Source: JAJRRS01 sp965230275
GTDB lineage: Bacteria; Planctomycetota; Phycisphaerae; Phycisphaerales; Phycisphaeraceae
Assembly (NCBI GenBank): GCA_965230275.1
Contig: CBDDKO010000002.1
Span: forward strand, 372,001-436,000
Reading direction: 5' to 3'
DNA: 64,000 nucleotides
Positions 26,191 to 35,290 of the stretch are shown here, piece by piece. The translations under genes were made by a program, and so were the position numbers. The notes below the pieces were generated by a model that did no database searches, had not been told where the DNA came from, and was given only the letters and a program-made list of their open reading frames with translations. Position 1 is the first letter of the stretch, and every line of letters starts with the position of its first letter.

Positions 26191-26316
26191 GTAATCACGC
26201 CATGAGAAGGTATTGGCGATTTAACTGAAACACACGCGGGTAGGGGATCTCCGGGGAGGCCTCCGGGGGTGTCACCGTACACCCCAGCCCGCCAGGCACA
26301 CCAAGGAGCGAGCGCA

Positions 26317-27363
26317 ATGATCGTAGTCATGAAACCGGATGCCACCGAGGAAGAAGTGGGGCACGTCGTGGAACTCATCAAAGACCTGGGCTTGAAAGAC
26401 CACATCATCCACGGCACAGACCTCACGGTCGTCGCCGTGATCGGTGATGAGCGCAAGAAGGACGGCTCGGTCCTCGAGCAGGCCCCGGGTGTGGACAAGG
26501 TGATGCGGGTGATGGCGCCTTACAAGATGGCGGCCAAGGAAACCCGTGTCGGCAAGAAGACGCAGGTGGACATCGGCGGCGGGTGTGTGTTCGGCGGGAC
26601 GCAGGTCCCCGTGATCGCCGGGCCCTGCAGCGTTGAAGATGAAGACAAGATCATGGTCGCCGCCCGAGCCGTCAAGGCCGCCGGCGCCCACGCCCTGCGC
26701 GGCGGCGCGTTCAAGCCCCGCACCAACCCCTACGCCTTCCAGGGCCACGGCGAAGCCGGCCTGAAGATGCTCGCCGCCGCCCGCGCCGAGACCGGCCTGC
26801 CCATCGTCACCGAGGTCCTGACCCCGACCGAGGTCGATATGGTCAGCGAGTATGCCGACTGCCTGCAGATCGGGACACGCAACGCCGCTAACTACAAGCT
26901 GCTGGAAGCCTGCGGCCGCCAGCCCAAGCCCGTGCTCTACAAGCGCGGCATGGCGATGACCCTGGACGAGTGGCTCCAGGCTGCCGAGTACATCTTGGCT
27001 GAGGGCAACCCCAACGTCATCCTCTGCGAACGCGGCATCCGCACGTTTGAGAACCACACGCGCAACACCCTGAGCCTGTCGGTCGTCCCCGAACTCCAGT
27101 TCCGCACGCACCTGCCGATCGTCATCGACCCGTCCCACGGCACGGGCCACGCACGGCTCGTCCCGTCCATGGCCAAGGCCGCCATCGCCGCCGGTTGCGA
27201 CGGCCTGGCGATCGAGATGCACCAGGACCCCGAGCACGCGCTGACCGACGGCGCCCAGTCGATCACCCCGGCCGTCCTCACTGAGTTGATGGGCAGCCTC
27301 CAGCGGATCGCCGAGGCCGTGGACAAGACCTGCATCCCGGGTAACGCGACCCAGACGGCGTAA
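26317..27363 (+). CDS. aroF: 3-deoxy-7-phosphoheptulonate (DAHP) synthase
   Basis: First step of the shikimate pathway, from phosphoenolpyruvate and erythrose 4-phosphate. Type I-beta architecture: an N-terminal ferredoxin-like (FL) domain, MIVVMKPDATEEEV, about 70 residues, then the catalytic barrel with VIAGPCSVE, LRGGAFKPRTNPYAFQG and IVIDPSHGTGH. 348 residues from the ATG at 26317, preceded by AAGGAGCG; the open frame upstream to 26269 is not supported. Controlled by the leader attenuator. Confidence 0.95.
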   Translation: MIVVMKPDATEEEVGHVVELIKDLGLKDHIIHGTDLTVVAVIGDERKKDGSVLEQAPGVDKVMRVMAPYKMAAKETRVGKKTQVDIGGGCVFGGTQVPVIAGPCSVEDEDKIMVAARAVKAAGAHALRGGAFKPRTNPYAFQGHGEAGLKMLAAARAETGLPIVTEVLTPTEVDMVSEYADCLQIGTRNAANYKLLEACGRQPKPVLYKRGMAMTLDEWLQAAEYILAEGNPNVILCERGIRTFENHTRNTLSLSVVPELQFRTHLPIVIDPSHGTGHARLVPSMAKAAIAAGCDGLAIEMHQDPEHALTDGAQSITPAVLTELMGSLQRIAEAVDKTCIPGNATQTA

Positions 27364-27368
27364 GTGAG

Positions 27369-28136
27369 ATGGGCTACACCTTTGCCACAGACCGGTCAGC
27401 CGACAAGCGGCTGGAGGCGATCGCCAAGGTGTTTAACCCGCATTCAGCGGACTTTGTCAATCAGTATGCCAACAAGAACCCGGTTGCCGTCGCCGACCTC
27501 GGCTGCGGCCCGGGTTTTACTTCGGCCATGCTTAGGCGCATCCTCCCATCGGCCCGCCTGATCGGCCTGGATAACGCCCCGGCGTCACTGGCATCGGCAC
27601 GTGATCGCCTGCCCGAGGCAGCCTTTATTCTCTGCGATGTCAGCAGGCCGCCACTGCCGGTTGCCGTTGATGTGATGTACTGCCGATTCTTATTGTCACA
27701 CCTGCCAGATCCTGTGGGTGTGTGCAATGGCTGGTTGTCGGCGCTAAAGCCGGGCGGTTGTATCTTGATCGAAGAGGTCGAATCCATTCAGCCGGGGGCC
27801 GAGCCGCTTGCCACTTATCTCGATGTGACGCGCGGCCTGATCGCCTCAGGCGGAGGGTGCCTGGAAGTCGGCCCGGTGTTGGACTCCGGGCGGTATCAAG
27901 GTTGTCTTGTTGCATCTAAGATCAACCGGATCGAGGTCCCCAATGCCACGGCCGCTCAGTGGTTCATCCATAACACGCACACGGTCTGGCCGACCCACCC
28001 TTACGTCACGGCAAGGGTAGATGAGCCCGCAAGGCTAGGCCTCTTATCAGCACTCGAATCGCTCGCTTCCTCAGACAATGGGGGCGCATCGGTCTGGCAC
28101 ATGCGACAAGTCGTGCTTTCCCTGGATATGTCATAG
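27369..28136 (+). CDS. class I SAM-dependent methyltransferase
   Basis: 255 residues. SAM-binding motif I VADLGCGPGFT at about residue 41, followed by LIGLDNAP, FILCDVSRPP and the post-motif LKPGGCILIEEVE. Substrate unknown. It starts 6 bases after the DAHP synthase stop, so it is likely on the same attenuated transcript, although no biochemical link is obvious. Confidence 0.88.
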   Translation: MGYTFATDRSADKRLEAIAKVFNPHSADFVNQYANKNPVAVADLGCGPGFTSAMLRRILPSARLIGLDNAPASLASARDRLPEAAFILCDVSRPPLPVAVDVMYCRFLLSHLPDPVGVCNGWLSALKPGGCILIEEVESIQPGAEPLATYLDVTRGLIASGGGCLEVGPVLDSGRYQGCLVASKINRIEVPNATAAQWFIHNTHTVWPTHPYVTARVDEPARLGLLSALESLASSDNGGASVWHMRQVVLSLDMS

Positions 28137-28162
28137 ACCCGTCCAATGGGTAGCATACATCT

Positions 28163-29320
28163 ATGAGCAACGACATCATCCGGCTTGAGGCTAACGACTT
28201 CGATGAAGCCATGTCATTCCTGAATATGGTGTTCGGCGAACATGGTCCGCACGACTTTGCCAACATGCTCCCGAGCATCTATCAGCCGACCGATGAGTGG
28301 ATGCGCTGCAACTACGCCATCCGAGACGGCGACCGGCTCGGCGCGATCGTCGGCGTCTTCCCGATTGACTGGCGCGTGGGCGGTGTCAAGCTCAAGATCG
28401 CCGGTGTGGGGGGCGTCAGCGTGCATCCCGAAAGCCGGGGCAAGGGCTACATGAAAAAGCTCATGTGCCACGCCGTCGAAGAGATGCGCCGCGAGGGCTA
28501 CGACCTGTCGTATCTCGGCGGGCGCCGGCAGCGCTACGCCTACTTCGGATATGAAGTAGGGGGAGTGGGCTACCGTGTGTCCTTTAACAAAGACAACATC
28601 CGTCACACGTTCGACAAGTACCATATTCAAGGTATGCGCTTCACCAAAGTGTGGGACGATGATCAGACACGCCAGGCAATTAAGTGCCTGCACGACAGGC
28701 AGCCGCAATATTGTGAGCGCTCGGTCGAGCAGTTCCATCACTATATTGAGAGCTGGCACTGCAATGCATATCTAGCTCGCGATTCGGACGGTCCGGTCGT
28801 GGGCTATATCGCGCGGCATCCCAAGGAACCAGTGATCAATGAATTCGTCGCACTCAACGAAGATATCGCATGTCGCATGATCCACAAGTTATTTGACGAA
28901 GAGGGCGAGAGTATGACGATCATGCTCCATCCCCCGGCAGGCAAGATCCTGCGCCGCCTCAATTCGTTTTCTGAGACCACGCGAATCCAACCCGGTGGGA
29001 ACTGGCAGGTATTTAACTGGGCCAAGGTGCTCGACGCGTTACTCAAGAGCAAACACAACGCCGAGCCTTTGCCGGACGGCGAGGCTGTATTAGCAATCGA
29101 AGGAGAAAAGGATGCGATCCAAATTAATGTGGATGGCGATCAAGCACGCTGTGAAGCGACTGATCAAGCGCCTGACCTTTCGTTGAGCCGTCTGCAGGCC
29201 GTGCAAGCCCTGTTCGGCCCCGGCCCCCCGGCAACCGTGATCAAGTTGCCTGGCAGTGCATCGCTCCTGTCGGCGTGGTGCCCGTTGCCGCTGGGCATCT
29301 CGATACAGGACCACGTCTGA
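28163..29320 (+). CDS. GNAT family N-acetyltransferase, Eis-like
   Basis: 385 residues. The first 150 hold a GNAT domain with VGGVSVHPESRGKGYMKKLMCHAVEEM and YLGGRRQRYAYFGYEVGG. The C-terminal half recalls the second GNAT-like and sterol-carrier-like parts of Eis/enhanced intracellular survival proteins (VFNWAKVLDALL, VIKLPGSASLLSAWCPLPLGI). Substrate unknown. Local base composition is slightly lower in GC than the neighbours in its middle part. Confidence 0.82.
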   Translation: MSNDIIRLEANDFDEAMSFLNMVFGEHGPHDFANMLPSIYQPTDEWMRCNYAIRDGDRLGAIVGVFPIDWRVGGVKLKIAGVGGVSVHPESRGKGYMKKLMCHAVEEMRREGYDLSYLGGRRQRYAYFGYEVGGVGYRVSFNKDNIRHTFDKYHIQGMRFTKVWDDDQTRQAIKCLHDRQPQYCERSVEQFHHYIESWHCNAYLARDSDGPVVGYIARHPKEPVINEFVALNEDIACRMIHKLFDEEGESMTIMLHPPAGKILRRLNSFSETTRIQPGGNWQVFNWAKVLDALLKSKHNAEPLPDGEAVLAIEGEKDAIQINVDGDQARCEATDQAPDLSLSRLQAVQALFGPGPPATVIKLPGSASLLSAWCPLPLGISIQDHV

Positions 29321-29329
29321 TCAAGACTT

Positions 29330-30256
29330 CTACCCCCCGGCAAGGCAGACATCAATGATCCCAGCTGCGCCAAGCAGCAGGCTGATCACCCCGTTGACGG
29401 TGAGGAACGCGATATGGATGCGGTTGGTCTTGGATCGCCAGACCAGCGCGTGCTCGAGGATGAGCAAGCCGACGGTCAGCAGGGCGGCGACGAGAAACCC
29501 GATCCCAAGCAGCGGGCTGACTCGCCATAGCCCAAGCAGCAAAACGATCGCACATAGATGCAGTACCCGGCTGACCCATAGCGATGTACCCGCGCCGAGT
29601 CGTGACGGCATCGAAAACAGACCCATCGATTCGTCGTGCTCGATGTCCTGCAGCGCATAGATCACATCGAACCCGCCGACCCAGCACGCCACCATCCCCG
29701 CCAGCAGCCAGACCTCCGGCCGAGCCAGATAGCCCGGCTCGATAGCGATCGCCGCTGCGATCGGGCTGAGCGCCAGCGCCGTCCCCAGGTACACATGGCA
29801 AAGCCAGGTAAAACGCTTGGTGTAGCTGTACCCCGCCAGGTATGCCAGCACCAGTGGTGACAGCACAACCGGCCAGTAGTTATCGCGCATCAACCAAAAG
29901 CCTCCGGCCGCCACGATGAACAGCAGCGCGCATATCTTTGCTGTCGCCCACATGAACACCGTATCCAACTTGCCACTGGGTAGCGCCCGCCCGGCCGTGC
30001 GTGGATTGGTCGCGTCCAGTCTGGCGTCTGCTAACCGGTTGATCGTCATCGCCACCGTGCGCGCCAGAAACATGCACACCACGATCAGGACAAACTCATC
30101 CAGCCCCGGCACCCGCTCAACAAAACCCGCGCTTAAGAACATCGCAAGCAAAGCAAACGGCATGGCGAACACCGTGTGGCTGAGCTTGATGTCGCCGGCC
30201 ACAAGTGCCAGCTTCTCGATTAGCCCCGGCGTTGGCGCGGCCTGGGTGTCTTGCAT
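29330..30256 (-). CDS. UbiA-type prenyltransferase (probable menaquinone pathway)
   Basis: About nine TM segments. The two Asp-rich motifs of aromatic prenyltransferases are seen as NRLADARLDATNPRT and DVIYALQDIEHDESMG. It is paired with a UbiX-type flavin prenyltransferase, as in futalosine-route menaquinone synthesis (MqnP-like); this assignment is inference. The ATG at 30256 overlaps the ubiX stop as TGATG. 308 residues. Confidence 0.9.
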   Translation of the reverse strand: MQDTQAAPTPGLIEKLALVAGDIKLSHTVFAMPFALLAMFLSAGFVERVPGLDEFVLIVVCMFLARTVAMTINRLADARLDATNPRTAGRALPSGKLDTVFMWATAKICALLFIVAAGGFWLMRDNYWPVVLSPLVLAYLAGYSYTKRFTWLCHVYLGTALALSPIAAAIAIEPGYLARPEVWLLAGMVACWVGGFDVIYALQDIEHDESMGLFSMPSRLGAGTSLWVSRVLHLCAIVLLLGLWRVSPLLGIGFLVAALLTVGLLILEHALVWRSKTNRIHIAFLTVNGVISLLLGAAGIIDVCLAGG

Positions 30257-30918
30257 CACGATGGCTCATTCCCCTGGCCTGCCGCGGCGTCCGTCAGCTT
30301 CTTCTGAGCCCAGCGCACATCCAGCTCATGCTCCACGCCCAGCAGGTCCAGGCACCGCCCGGCCACGAAGTCGATCACGGCCTCAACCGTCTGCGGCAAC
30401 ATGTAGAACCCCGGGTTTGCCGGGGCCACGATCGCTCCCGCTTCCGTCACCGCTTGCATGTTACGGATATCGACCAGCGATAGCGGCATCTCACGATGTA
30501 CCAGCACCAGCTTGCGTCGTTCCTTAAGTGTGACATGAGCCGCACGGTGCAACAGGTTCTGGGCCGAACCGTTCGCGATACAGCTCAGTGAATTAGACGA
30601 ACAGGGGACCACGATCATCCCGTCGTGTTGAAACGAACCCGACGCGATCGTCGCCCCGACGTCCCGGTAGTTATGCAGGATCAGTCTGTCGAGTAGTTCG
30701 GTATCAGGCGCATCCGCGCCGGCCGGCAGGCCCGCCAGTTCCGGCAGGTTCACGCCCTCCATGCCTAGTTCGTCATGCAGAAGGCGCTGGCCTAACGGCG
30801 AGATCACCAGGTGGGTATGAACCCCAGAGGCCAGCAGCAGCTGCACCACCCGCTGGGCATACGCCGCGCCGCTCGCGCCGGTGATGCCGACGATGATCCG
30901 TTTGCTGTGCTGATCCAT
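30256..30918 (-). CDS. ubiX: flavin prenyltransferase UbiX
   Basis: Makes prenylated FMN, the cofactor of UbiD-type decarboxylases. N-terminal IVGITGASGAAYAQRVVQLL binds FMN; IVVPCSSNSLSCIANGSAQNLLHRAAHVTLKERRKLVLVHREMPLS is the family core. 220 residues. It is coupled to the UbiA gene downstream. The UbiD partner is not in the window. Confidence 0.95.
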   Translation of the reverse strand: MDQHSKRIIVGITGASGAAYAQRVVQLLLASGVHTHLVISPLGQRLLHDELGMEGVNLPELAGLPAGADAPDTELLDRLILHNYRDVGATIASGSFQHDGMIVVPCSSNSLSCIANGSAQNLLHRAAHVTLKERRKLVLVHREMPLSLVDIRNMQAVTEAGAIVAPANPGFYMLPQTVEAVIDFVAGRCLDLLGVEHELDVRWAQKKLTDAAAGQGNEPS

Positions 30919-30991
30919 GACCGACTCCTTCTTAGCACTTCATCGTAGGCAGGCTTGCCCCGCCGGTCACCAAGTCCCTGGCAATCAATGG

Positions 30992-31767
30992 TTACTCCAC
31001 CTCTTCGGCACGGACCGTTAACGAAACGCCGTGCTCATCCACGTCCATCCCCACGATCCTGGCTCGCCGTGTCCCGTCGATCGGCAGGATCGGGTCAAAC
31101 GATTCCTGGCCAAGCAACACCGCGATGATGTGCGACCTACTTTCGTTTTCCCCGGCCAGGCCCGACAGCTGTCCCATCACGGCATCGGTCGGGAGCCACA
31201 GCCGCCCGCCATAGATCCGGTCCACCTGCAGCGTCGCCCGGCCATCCTCGAGAAATCGTAACGACATCAAAACGCTGAAGACCTGATCGATCTGCTGAGC
31301 CTGGTTCTGATACCGAAAGGCCGCGACCAACGATTCGCCGTCGCCCGTCAGCATCGGGTCGCTTACCCCGGCAGGCAATTCGCGCCGCTGATTAACAAGC
31401 CAGTCCTTCAGCCGTGTCGCCAGCCAGGCGTTCGCCTCTTCAAAACTCAGATAGATCGTGCGAGTGCCGAGATCGTTAGGATCGGTCGTGTCGTCGCCCG
31501 CTTGTAGCCGTGGGAATTGGATAGTTCGCTGAGCACACGGTTAAACGCACGGTCGGCCGTGTCGGTCAGGCCGTTGATGTCAGTAGCGGCGTACACCTGG
31601 TTCGCCGTCCAGTAGTCCGGCTCGCTCTGCCAGAGATGCCTGCCAAGCCACAGCGAGCCGATCGCTAGCAGCACGATCACCATCAGCACGACGCCGGCAC
31701 ACCCTAGCCAACGCTTGAGCTTACGCTTAGTTGTTGGTTTTGTGGGTGGGGGGCTCGGTTGCGACAT
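30992..31767 (-). pseudogene. frameshifted gene of unknown function
   Basis: The 5' frame (31767 to 31447) encodes a basic N-terminus, one TM segment (CAGVVLMVIVLLAIGSLWLG) and LTDTADRAFNRVLSELS before diverging. The 3' frame, open without a start from about 31530 to 30992, encodes LGTRTIYLSFEEANAWLATRLKDWLVNQRRELPAGVSDPM and onward. The two look like one protein of about 258 residues; 776 nt separates start and stop, one base short of a whole number of codons. The shift falls near 31490-31540. Mutation, sequencing error and programmed -1 shift are all possible. Confidence 0.7.
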
Positions 31768-31788
31768 ACAGCTTTGTGCTCCGGATCC

Positions 31789-32427
31789 TTAGCGGACAGC
31801 CCGTGCGGCGTCAGCCAGCCGCTGGTGTAACAACTCATGGTCCGGGAAGACCGCCAACCGCGCCTCGAGCGCCTCGACCCGTGCCGTCCCGGCCAGCGAA
31901 TCATCCAGCCCGGCCAGCGCCGCGTCGCCCAGCTTCTCCGTCGCATCGATGAACCATTGCGCCGCATTGACGTCCGCTTTCGGAGCAGGGATATCGCATG
32001 TCACCGCCGGCCCCGCGTAGGACCGCAGCGTCCACAGCTCTGCCTGATCGGGATTATCCGCAAACAGGACCTCGACACACTGCTGGTGCTCACGGGCATT
32101 CTGATCGATCCGCCGGGCGTCTTCGATCGTATGGGGATGCGTCAGCACGATGCACCCCGCGTGGTGCTGTGTCAGCCAGATGTCCAGATCGACAGCCGAA
32201 GCGCCGGTTCCCAGTTGCATCACGCCCGCCGCCGCGATCATCCGCCGCTGACGCCGCGCTTCTTGTAGCGGTAGCAGGATCCGAGCGTAGTAGCCGTATC
32301 GCCCCGATGCCCGCGCCAGCGCTAGCGCCTCCAGGCACAGCGCTTCGCAGCCGAGGTAGTCGATGTCGGCTAGCGCCTGGCTGGCACGCTCCATGATCCC
32401 GTCGAGTTGTTCGATCGCCGCAGACAT
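31789..32427 (-). CDS. hypothetical helical protein
   Basis: 212 residues, unrecognised. N-terminal helical hairpins (ALADIDYLGCEALCLEALALARASGRYGYYARILLPLQEARRQ has a TPR-like spacing), then a mixed alpha/beta middle with DLDIWLTQHHAGCIVLTHPH. No signal peptide or TM. It starts just upstream of the frameshifted membrane gene, in the same orientation (22 bases apart), suggesting an operon. Confidence 0.7.
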   Translation of the reverse strand: MSAAIEQLDGIMERASQALADIDYLGCEALCLEALALARASGRYGYYARILLPLQEARRQRRMIAAAGVMQLGTGASAVDLDIWLTQHHAGCIVLTHPHTIEDARRIDQNAREHQQCVEVLFADNPDQAELWTLRSYAGPAVTCDIPAPKADVNAAQWFIDATEKLGDAALAGLDDSLAGTARVEALEARLAVFPDHELLHQRLADAARAVR

Positions 32428-32471
32428 GGCCCGATTGTACCGCTAAGCCCGCCCAAGCGCGCGTCACCCCG

Positions 32472-33464
32472 TCAGCTCAGCCACCAGACCAGCATCGGCA
32501 GCGGCAACACCACAAACAGCATTGTGTTCACCAGCCACAGCGTGCTCGCCATCCGCCCGTCCAGGTGGAACAGATTGGCTATCATCACCCCCTGGATCGC
32601 CATCGGCATGAACGCCTCGACCATCACCACCTTCTGGCCAAGTAGCGCGAACGGGTGGGGTGTCAGATTCACCAGCGCCAACACGCCCAGCGACAATAGC
32701 GGGATCCCCGCAAACTTCACCAGTGCCAGCAGCGTGTGCTCGCGCAGGTACCTGTGCCAATCGCCCAGGCGCAGCCGAAGGCCGATCGCGAAGTACCCGC
32801 CGAACCCGCCGACATAAAACAGGATCGTGATCACGTGCATCCGATCGAGCACGGTGGGGTAGGGCACGTGCAGATAGGCCAGCACCGCGCCAACGATCGC
32901 GCAGTGGATCATCAGGGCCCGCAGATCGAAGATGCTGGTCAGGATCAGGCGGGGCAGGGACATGTCGCCCGGCCGCTCCCCGCCGAAGTGCCGCGCCATC
33001 GGGTAGATCATGACCACACCCGCCAGGGCCATGATGTTGACCTGGGCCACCGCGAACGCCAGCGCCGACACCCCTTGGCTAGGGTCTTCGGGATTATTGA
33101 GCAGCGTGTAGCAGAGGTACGCTCCGAGCGTGAAGCCCAGGTTCCCGAGCCCCGCGCTGGCGGCGATCACCCCGGTCTGCTTGTTGTCACACCCCATCCG
33201 CCGGGCGATCGGGATCACGGCCAGTGCCGGGACCGCCACCAGGATCGGCTCGATGGCCAGCAGCCAGAGGTTCGTCGTCTCCGGCGGGAGCCGCCAGATA
33301 CTCAACAACGCCACCGCGCCCCAGACATAGCTGACCGTCACAAAATGGATCGGCCGGGCGACTTGCTCATCAAGCAACCGACGCCTGCGAGCCCCGTACC
33401 CGCCGACGAGACACAGCGCATTGAATACGCAAAACAATGTGAATTGGAGCGTGCGCGGGTCCAT
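32472..33464 (-). CDS. AEC (auxin efflux carrier) family transporter
   Basis: 330 residues with about ten TM segments, the fourth to fifth showing ASAGLGNLGFTLGAYLCY, a conserved region of bacterial AEC permeases. Likely exports or exchanges a small organic anion; substrate cannot be predicted. A 45-base gap separates it from the downstream hypothetical gene. Confidence 0.85.
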   Translation of the reverse strand: MDPRTLQFTLFCVFNALCLVGGYGARRRRLLDEQVARPIHFVTVSYVWGAVALLSIWRLPPETTNLWLLAIEPILVAVPALAVIPIARRMGCDNKQTGVIAASAGLGNLGFTLGAYLCYTLLNNPEDPSQGVSALAFAVAQVNIMALAGVVMIYPMARHFGGERPGDMSLPRLILTSIFDLRALMIHCAIVGAVLAYLHVPYPTVLDRMHVITILFYVGGFGGYFAIGLRLRLGDWHRYLREHTLLALVKFAGIPLLSLGVLALVNLTPHPFALLGQKVVMVEAFMPMAIQGVMIANLFHLDGRMASTLWLVNTMLFVVLPLPMLVWWLS

Positions 33465-33523
33465 GAGATAAGACGATACCCGGCATCAGTGTGGCACGCT
33501 TAAATACCACGACGCCGCAGCCG

Positions 33524-34867
33524 TCAATCAACGAACGCCTGGTAGATCGCCCGCATGGCCTTCTCGAAGTCGTCCGCCTGCACGCCGACGATGATGTTCA
33601 GTTCGCTGGAGCCCTGGTCGATCATGCGGATGTTGATCCCTGCATCAGCCAGCGCCCCGAACAGCTTCGCCGCCATGCCCGGGATACGGCTCATCCCCCG
33701 GCCGACCGTCGCGATCAACGCCATCTCGCTGGACACTTCAACCGAATCCGGCCGCACCTCGACCTGCAGGCCCTCGATGACGTCGTTCTGCTTGCCGTCG
33801 AGTTGATCGTCAGCGACCACCAGTGACATCGTGTCGATGCCCGAAGGCAGGTGCTCGAAGCTCACGTCGTTGTCTTCGAGCACGCTCAGCACGCGCCGAC
33901 CGAAACCGAGCTCGGCGTTCATCATCGCCTTCTCGATCGCGATGACCGTGAAGTCCTTGCGCCCCGCGATGCCGGTGATCCGGCCGGTGTGGACGCCTGA
34001 ACTCCCTGCGGCGGAGCCGTTGCCCGGCACGATCATGGTGCCCGTGTCCTCCGGCCGATTGGTGTTGCGGATATTCACCGGGATCCCGGCGTGCCGTACG
34101 GGGAAGACAGCCTCGTCATGCAGCACCGTCGCGCCCATGTAGGCAAGCTCGCGCAGCTCCCGATACGTCAGTTCGTCGATTGTCTTGGGGTTATCGATGA
34201 CACGCGGGTCAGCCATCAGCAGGCCCGAGACGTCGGTCCAGTTCTCGTAAAGGTCCGCCTTGACGCCCCGCGCCACGATCGCGCCAGTGATATCCGAGCC
34301 GCCCCGGCTGAACGTCTTGACCGCGCCCTCCGGTGTGCTGCCGTAGAACCCGGGGACCACCGCCCGTTCAACCCCCTGGAGCTTCTGGCTGATCGCGGCA
34401 TAGGTCTTGTCCTCGTCAAGCCGGCCCCGCTGATCGAAGAAGATCAACTCGGCGGCATCGAAGAACGTCGCCCCGAAGCACTCTGCCAGGACCAGGCCGT
34501 TGAGGTATTCGCCACGGCTGGCGGCGTAGTCAGGCCCGCCGCCTTCGCCGGCGACACGCGCGATCTCAGCCTTCACCGTATTCAGATGTCCGGGCAGCCC
34601 CGGATCAACTCCCAACTCGCCGGCGATCTGCGTGTACCGGTCGCTGATCAGCTTAAACACGTCATCGAACGGCAGCCCCTGCTTCGCGTGCTCATGGCAG
34701 AGGTACAGCAGGTCGGTGATCTTCTGGTCTTCCTTGGATCGCTTCCCCGGGGCCGAGGGCACGATGTACCGACGACCCGGGTCAGCCTGGATGATGGACT
34801 GGACTTTGCGGATCTGGTTGGCGTCCGCAACGGACGATCCGCCGAATTTACTAGCCTTGATCTGCAT
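33524..34867 (-). CDS. lysC: aspartate kinase (monofunctional)
   Basis: First enzyme of the aspartate family (lysine, threonine, methionine). The N-terminal KFGGSSVADANQI binds ATP and aspartate; FSRGGSDITGAIVARGV is the second kinase motif. The C-terminal 150 residues hold two ACT domains (VIAIEKAMMNAELGFGRRVLSVLEDNDV and LIATVGRGMSRIPGMAAKLFGALADAGINIRMI) for feedback control. 447 residues. With hom at 17704 it supplies homoserine to the cluster at 45 kb. Confidence 0.95.
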   Translation of the reverse strand: MQIKASKFGGSSVADANQIRKVQSIIQADPGRRYIVPSAPGKRSKEDQKITDLLYLCHEHAKQGLPFDDVFKLISDRYTQIAGELGVDPGLPGHLNTVKAEIARVAGEGGGPDYAASRGEYLNGLVLAECFGATFFDAAELIFFDQRGRLDEDKTYAAISQKLQGVERAVVPGFYGSTPEGAVKTFSRGGSDITGAIVARGVKADLYENWTDVSGLLMADPRVIDNPKTIDELTYRELRELAYMGATVLHDEAVFPVRHAGIPVNIRNTNRPEDTGTMIVPGNGSAAGSSGVHTGRITGIAGRKDFTVIAIEKAMMNAELGFGRRVLSVLEDNDVSFEHLPSGIDTMSLVVADDQLDGKQNDVIEGLQVEVRPDSVEVSSEMALIATVGRGMSRIPGMAAKLFGALADAGINIRMIDQGSSELNIIVGVQADDFEKAMRAIYQAFVD

Positions 34868-35038
34868 GTCGGTTCCGATCGAGCATGATTGCCTGTTTGG
34901 ATCGGGGATTGTAGCGGCTCAGGGCCGGAACGGCACGCCGGCTGATTGCGATCTCGGGGCTGCTTCCGGGGCCATCCTTCAGGGCAATCGCCTATGGCAG
35001 TTTCTAGGGGGAGCCCCCGTGGGTTACTTATGGGGGGC

Positions 35039-35066
35039 TCGACAGGCTCGCGATCCTTTCTATACT
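35039..35066 (+). promoter_or_regulatory. predicted promoter of tRNA-Leu
   Basis: TCGACA (35039-35044), 16-base spacer, TATACT (35061-35066), ending 16 bases before the tRNA. An inverted repeat GAGCCCCC / GGGGGGCTC lies directly upstream. Confidence 0.55.
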
Positions 35067-35082
35067 GTTGGACTCACCACCC

Positions 35083-35168
35083 GCCCGGGTGGCGGAACTG
35101 GCAGACGCGCCGCGTTGAGGTCGCGGTGGAGGTTAAACTCCTTGGAGGTTCGAATCCTCTCCCGGGCA
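35083..35168 (+). tRNA. tRNA-Leu (anticodon GAG)
   Basis: Class II cloverleaf of 86 nt: acceptor GCCCGGG/CCCGGGC with discriminator A, anticodon stem CCGCG/CGCGG with loop TTGAGGT (anticodon GAG), a long variable arm (TGGAGGTTAAACTCCTT), and T arm GAGG-TTCGAAT-CCTC. CCA is not encoded. Confidence 0.95.
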
Positions 35169-35173
35169 TTCAG

Positions 35174-35200
35174 CCCGCACCCCTTGGTGCGGGTCTTTTT
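35174..35200 (+). terminator. terminator of tRNA-Leu
   Basis: CCCGCACC / GGTGCGGG with CCTT loop, then TCTTTTT. Confidence 0.92.
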
Positions 35201-35290
35201 ATGCGCAGGTTCATTAAGCACTGATGCCAACCAACTTGTGTGACGCACCCATAACTTGCTGTCACACCTGTGCGCCGAGAGCGGCAGCCG

